DNA from: an uncultured Oribacterium sp.
Lineage (GTDB): Bacteria; Bacillota; Clostridia; Lachnospirales; Lachnospiraceae
Assembly: GCA_902485915.1 (NCBI GenBank)
Contig: CABTMH010000117.1
Coordinates: 1-33,353, forward strand
Length of the DNA stretch: 33,353 nt
Direction of reading: 5' to 3'
Part shown: positions 30,449 to 33,353 of the stretch, one piece after another
How positions within the stretch are numbered: the first letter of the stretch is position 1
Layout of the letters: every line of letters begins with the position of its first letter
Translations under genes and position numbers: made by a program
Notes under the pieces: model-generated
What the model saw: the letters and a program-made list of their open reading frames with translations, nothing else
What the model was told of the DNA's origin: nothing
Databases searched by the model: none

Positions 30449-32759
30449 AACCCATGAAAAAAGAAAAGAGCGCGCCCGTGTGAACTCGATCTTCTGGACC
30501 GTCAGTCTCACCGTCGGGGTGCTGCTTTTCAGCCTGGTATGCGTGGTATCGAAGCGCCAGGATGAGATCAGCTGCCAGGCGCGGCTGGTGACGGCCTTCG
30601 AGTTCTTGAAGACACAGACCTCGGCCTACAGTAAGTACAACGACACGGCGGTGGCGAAGAGCCTCGTCCGTGAATCGGCGGCGGTACAGGCCCTCGAAAA
30701 GGACTGTGCGCTCGATGCGAGCGAAGCGGAGCTTCAGCAGTATACGGAGAAGCTCTGGATGACGGGTGTCACGCTGCTGGACCCGGCGGGAGGGATGATA
30801 TCGGAGTACACGGAGGACGGCGTCGGCTATGAAGCGATCCGCGACGGACTGCCGGAGATCGCGAACCTCGGACTCCTCGATGCGCCGGATAAGACCTATG
30901 TGAAGCGGGTGAAGCTCCATGACGGCTCCTTCGTCGATGTGGCGCTGCACGCGCTCAGCGCGGACGATGGCATCCTCCTCGCGTATCGCCACACGAAGGA
31001 GGCATTCGCCCAGAAATCCGTGCTGTCGATGCAGACCCTGATGGATGGCTACGACATGAAGACGGTGGGAACCTTCCTGCTCGTGCGGAGCAATGTCGTG
31101 GAGGCGTCCAACGATCCTGCGATGATCGGCGTCGATGTGACGAGACAGGGGATGCTGCGGGGGATCCGCGCGACGAATCAGTCGGAGAAGCTCACGGCTG
31201 TGCTTGACGGACCTGGCGCGAGATACTTCGGCATGTATACGCATGGTCGAGACTTCGTGCTCTATGCCTACGTGCCGGCGCGGAACATCTACCGGTCGAT
31301 GCTGCCGAATCTCGCGGCGGCGCTGATCCTGTACAGTGCGCTGCTTGCGGTGCTTCAGGCGCTTCGCTGGAATGCGGAGAAGAAGTACCGGCAGCGGGAA
31401 GCGGCGACGGAGCATGCGTATAAGGAGGCGCTGGAGAAGAAAAACCACGAGCTCGAAATCGCGGTGCAGCAGGAAGCGGCGGCGAACCGGGCGAAGCGGG
31501 ATTTCCTCTTCAACATGTCGCACGACATCCGCACCCCGATGAATGCAATCATCGGCTACACGACGCTGGCGGAGACGAATCTCACGCAGCCGGCGAAGGT
31601 CGCGGACTATCTCCGGAAGATCTCGACGGCGAGCCAGCATCTGCTGTCACTCATCAACGACGTACTCGATATGAGCCGCATCGAGAGCGGGCGTGTCGTG
31701 CTCGAGCAGAAGCCAGTGCATCTGCCGACGCTCGTGCAGGATGTCCGTGACATCATCCAGTCGAACGTCACGGCGAAGGGCCTGTCGTTTACCGTCGACC
31801 TCGCGGGTGTGCGGGACGAGGATGTGGTGGCTGACCCGCTGCGACTCCAGCGTATCCTGCTGAACATCCTGTCCAATGCTGTGAAGTTCACCCCCTCGGG
31901 CGGCAGCATCACCCTCCGCGTCGTGGAAACAAGCGGCGTGGACGAGTCGGCATCCATGGGGGCAGCCGGGGCCGCAACGAGCGGCGCGGGCGAGTCGACC
32001 GCTGTGGGAGCGGCTGAGTTTGCATCGAGCGGTACGGGCGTGTCGACCGCTGTGGGGCCAGATGGACTTGCAACGAGTGGCGCGCCGGTGCGTTATGGTG
32101 ACTACGAGTTCTATGTCCGGGACACCGGCATCGGCATGAGTGCGGAGTACCAGAAACATATCTTCGAGCAGTTCAGCCGCGAGGAGACCTCGACGGTGTC
32201 GAAGACCGAGGGCACAGGCCTCGGCATGCCGATCACGAAACGGCTCGTGGAGATGATGGACGGAAGCATTGACCTCGTCAGCGTCCAGGGCCAGGGCACG
32301 GAGTTTACGGTTCCCCTGCGCCTGCCGCTCTGCGGTGCGCCGAAGAAGGAGACGCCGGTCGCGGACCCGGAGTTCGCGGGCCTGCGCCTGCTGGTGGTCG
32401 AGGATAACGAGCTCAACATGGAGATTACGACGACGGTGCTCGAGGAGGCCGGCTTCGTGGTGGATCAGGCCGTCAACGGGCAGGCCGCGCTCGAGAAGGT
32501 CGCGACTGCAGCACCGGGACAGTACGCGCTGGTGCTCATGGACATCCAGATGCCGGTGATGGACGGCTACGAAGCCACCCGGCGCATCCGCGCGCTTTCA
32601 GATCCCGCGAAAGCCCAGATTCCGATCATCGCCATGACCGCCAACGCCTTCGCCGAGGACCGCGAAAACGCCCTCGCCGCCGGCATGAACGAACACATCG
32701 CAAAACCTTTTGACATCCATACACTCCTCTGGAAACTCGCAGAGATACTGAAGAAGTGA
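30441..32759 (+). CDS. Membrane hybrid histidine kinase (sensor-HisKA-HATPase-REC)
   Basis: A 772-residue inner-membrane sensor kinase. TM1 is about residues 15-37, then an extracytoplasmic sensor of about 250 residues, TM2 about 289-310, and a charged coiled-coil linker to about 350. HisKA has the phospho-His near residue 360 in SHDIRTPMNAI. HATPase has the N box NILSNAVKFTPSGG, G1 DTGIGM (about 561) and G2 GTGLGM (about 595). Between N and G1 boxes sits a 16-residue tandem repeat (about residues 498-549). The C-terminal receiver has Asp near 700 in LMDIQMPVMDGYEA and Lys in IAKPFD. GGAGG (30424-30428) serves ATG 30441 or TTG 30438. The overlap with the binding-protein gene points to coupled synthesis. 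Confidence 0.94.
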   Translation: MDRTHEKRKERARVNSIFWTVSLTVGVLLFSLVCVVSKRQDEISCQARLVTAFEFLKTQTSAYSKYNDTAVAKSLVRESAAVQALEKDCALDASEAELQQYTEKLWMTGVTLLDPAGGMISEYTEDGVGYEAIRDGLPEIANLGLLDAPDKTYVKRVKLHDGSFVDVALHALSADDGILLAYRHTKEAFAQKSVLSMQTLMDGYDMKTVGTFLLVRSNVVEASNDPAMIGVDVTRQGMLRGIRATNQSEKLTAVLDGPGARYFGMYTHGRDFVLYAYVPARNIYRSMLPNLAAALILYSALLAVLQALRWNAEKKYRQREAATEHAYKEALEKKNHELEIAVQQEAAANRAKRDFLFNMSHDIRTPMNAIIGYTTLAETNLTQPAKVADYLRKISTASQHLLSLINDVLDMSRIESGRVVLEQKPVHLPTLVQDVRDIIQSNVTAKGLSFTVDLAGVRDEDVVADPLRLQRILLNILSNAVKFTPSGGSITLRVVETSGVDESASMGAAGAATSGAGESTAVGAAEFASSGTGVSTAVGPDGLATSGAPVRYGDYEFYVRDTGIGMSAEYQKHIFEQFSREETSTVSKTEGTGLGMPITKRLVEMMDGSIDLVSVQGQGTEFTVPLRLPLCGAPKKETPVADPEFAGLRLLVVEDNELNMEITTTVLEEAGFVVDQAVNGQAALEKVATAAPGQYALVLMDIQMPVMDGYEATRRIRALSDPAKAQIPIIAMTANAFAEDRENALAAGMNEHIAKPFDIHTLLWKLAEILKK
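31932..32087 (+). repeat. 48-bp tandem repeat in the kinase ATPase domain
   Basis: Three units (31932-31979, 31980-32027, 32028-32075) and the start of a fourth. Each encodes SG....S..VG....A[ST], 16 residues, for example SGAGESTAVGAAEFAS. Units differ by several bases each. Confidence 0.85.
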
Positions 32760-32895
32760 GAGAAGGGGCTGGCCTTTCGGTATCCGTAGGGAGACCGAAA
32801 GGAAAAACTGTATAGCAATGACGGAACATATGGTGACGCCCAGCGGGCTGCCGTCGGAAGCATCGGATTTCAAGAATAGAAAAGTGGAGGAAGGG

Positions 32896-32923
32896 GCTGT
32901 CGCACGATGCGGCAGCTTTTTTT
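32896..32923 (+). terminator. Intrinsic terminator downstream of the hybrid kinase
   Basis: A 9-bp stem (GCTGTCGCA / TGCGGCAGC, one T-G pair, CGA loop) followed by seven T. Confidence 0.88.
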
Positions 32924-32990
32924 GTGAACCCGACCTCGCACATGCAAAATCTGCATATATTTAATGTGGGCAGCCCCGGCGAAATTCTTA

Positions 32991-33015
32991 ATGCGGAAGT
33001 ACGCCGCATGCTTTT
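32991..33015 (+). terminator. Second terminator-like hairpin
   Basis: ATGCGG (32991-32996) pairs with CCGCAT (33004-33009), followed by GCTTTTT. Confidence 0.5.
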
Positions 33016-33119
33016 TCCTTCATCTCGACAGATTTTTTCAAAGGCAGGCATGCCCATGGCTCTGATTTCAAATCCTGCGACGCTGCATGCAGCAATCTGG
33101 CAGAGCGAGAGAGGACCGC

Positions 33120-33349
33120 AGGCACGGTGTGACACGAAATGATACACCATGCCTACAGTGCATTCGAAATCTGGCGGATTGAAAGCGAATCGTAGGCATG
33201 ATAAAGGCTGAAATGATTCATCGTGCCTATATCTTATGAAGGGCGTGACGTGAATAGTAGGCATGATATCAACTCAAATAGCTCATCATGCCTACTTTCG
33301 CCGAAGATTTTATAGGCATGGTAGTAGGAAAAGCGCCTGAACGTGCCTA
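33120..33349. repeat. Tandem array of four 37-bp palindromic repeats
   Basis: Copies at 33120-33155, 33193-33229, 33258-33294 and 33313-33349. Consensus left arm YAGGCATGRT, right arm CRTCATGCCTA or AACGTGCCTA, with a centre of about 15 bases that differs in each copy. Start-to-start distances shrink (73, 65, 55 bp) and the spacers are unrelated. Three further copies lie at 5304, 5369 and (decayed) 24586. The array may continue past the window. Confidence 0.85.
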
Positions 33350-33353
33350 CGGT

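Larger units (their letters stand above)
32760..33353. other. Right-hand intergenic region
   Basis: About 590 bases with no convincing gene up to the window edge. It holds a hairpin (CCTTTCGGT 32773-32781 with ACCGAAAGG 32794-32802, T run only on the minus strand), the terminator at 32896-32923, a second terminator-like hairpin (32991-33015) and the tandem palindromic repeats from 33120 on. Open frames on both strands here (for example 32924-33142 plus) have no Shine-Dalgarno and run through these elements. Confidence 0.6.

Noticed and set aside
29865..31640. Minus-strand frame of 591 codons
   Set aside because: It is a shadow of the binding-protein and kinase genes; no Shine-Dalgarno and an Arg/His/Pro-rich translation.
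32924..33142. 72-codon plus-strand frame after the terminator
   Set aside because: No Shine-Dalgarno, no recognised family, and it contains a terminator-like hairpin; treated as non-coding.
32626..33264. 212-codon minus-strand frame at the right edge
   Set aside because: It runs through two palindromic repeats, two terminators and the antisense of the kinase receiver; not a plausible gene.
33120..33349. CRISPR array
   Set aside because: The repeats are palindromes whose centres change; spacing is irregular (73, 65, 55 bp) and spacers are not of constant length. No cas gene is in the window.
33120..33349. Integron attC sites
   Set aside because: The arms do not show the GTTRRRY/RYYYAAC ends, there are no gene cassettes between copies, and no integrase is seen.

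Overview
Bacterial chromosome segment, high GC by eye. The gene content points to an anaerobic member of the Bacillota (Clostridia), most likely a high-GC Lachnospiraceae-like organism: an NBP35-type Mrp ATPase, small-subunit type LeuC/LeuD, the U32 peptidase next to zapA and a SEDS/PBP pair, YitT, a cytidylate-kinase-like protein, and hybrid kinases with the SHDIRTPMNAI box. The taxon is inferred from gene families and style, not from a marker gene. No rRNA, tRNA, complete insertion sequence, prophage or CRISPR array was seen.

Layout. 1-777: 3' end of a hybrid histidine kinase. 1081-5213: Mrp/NBP35 ATPase converging on a LysR regulator, which is divergent from leuC-leuD. 5403-6620 (minus): YprB-like DEDD exonuclease. 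6994-8690: ruvA-ruvB behind a good LexA (SOS) box. 8718-9153: an AT-richer islet with an orphan RelB/DinJ-type antitoxin and a short unknown ORF. 9193-13040: LysR regulator, YfcC-type carrier and M20 amidohydrolase, resembling an abg-type uptake-and-hydrolysis cluster. 13299-14192: YitT. 14500-20693: probable operon zapA, U32 peptidase (N part), U32 C part, FtsW/RodA-type SEDS protein, class B PBP. 20839-24503: heterodimeric ABC exporter with one degenerate ATP site. 24629-25432 (minus): PAP2 phosphatase. 25648-26271: cytidylate-kinase-like protein. 26668-32759: signalling block with a lone HPt protein, a REC/HD-GYP/PAS/GGDEF protein, a lipoprotein solute-binding protein and a hybrid kinase.

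How the genes work together. The right-hand block can be read as one pathway: a lipoprotein binding protein with no ABC permease beside it is translationally coupled to a membrane hybrid kinase. That kinase's receiver domain could pass phosphate through the lone HPt protein to the receiver of an enzyme that can both make and degrade c-di-GMP. The HPt/c-di-GMP operon has a long structured leader that I cannot assign to a known riboswitch class, and the binding-protein gene has a 36-nt-arm hairpin just upstream.

Two genome-level habits stand out. First, several genes carry in-frame minisatellites (periods 48, 57, 60 and 99 bp) in linkers, tails or even a catalytic domain. Second, a 37-bp palindrome with constant arms and a variable centre recurs between genes, with four copies in tandem at the right edge of the window.
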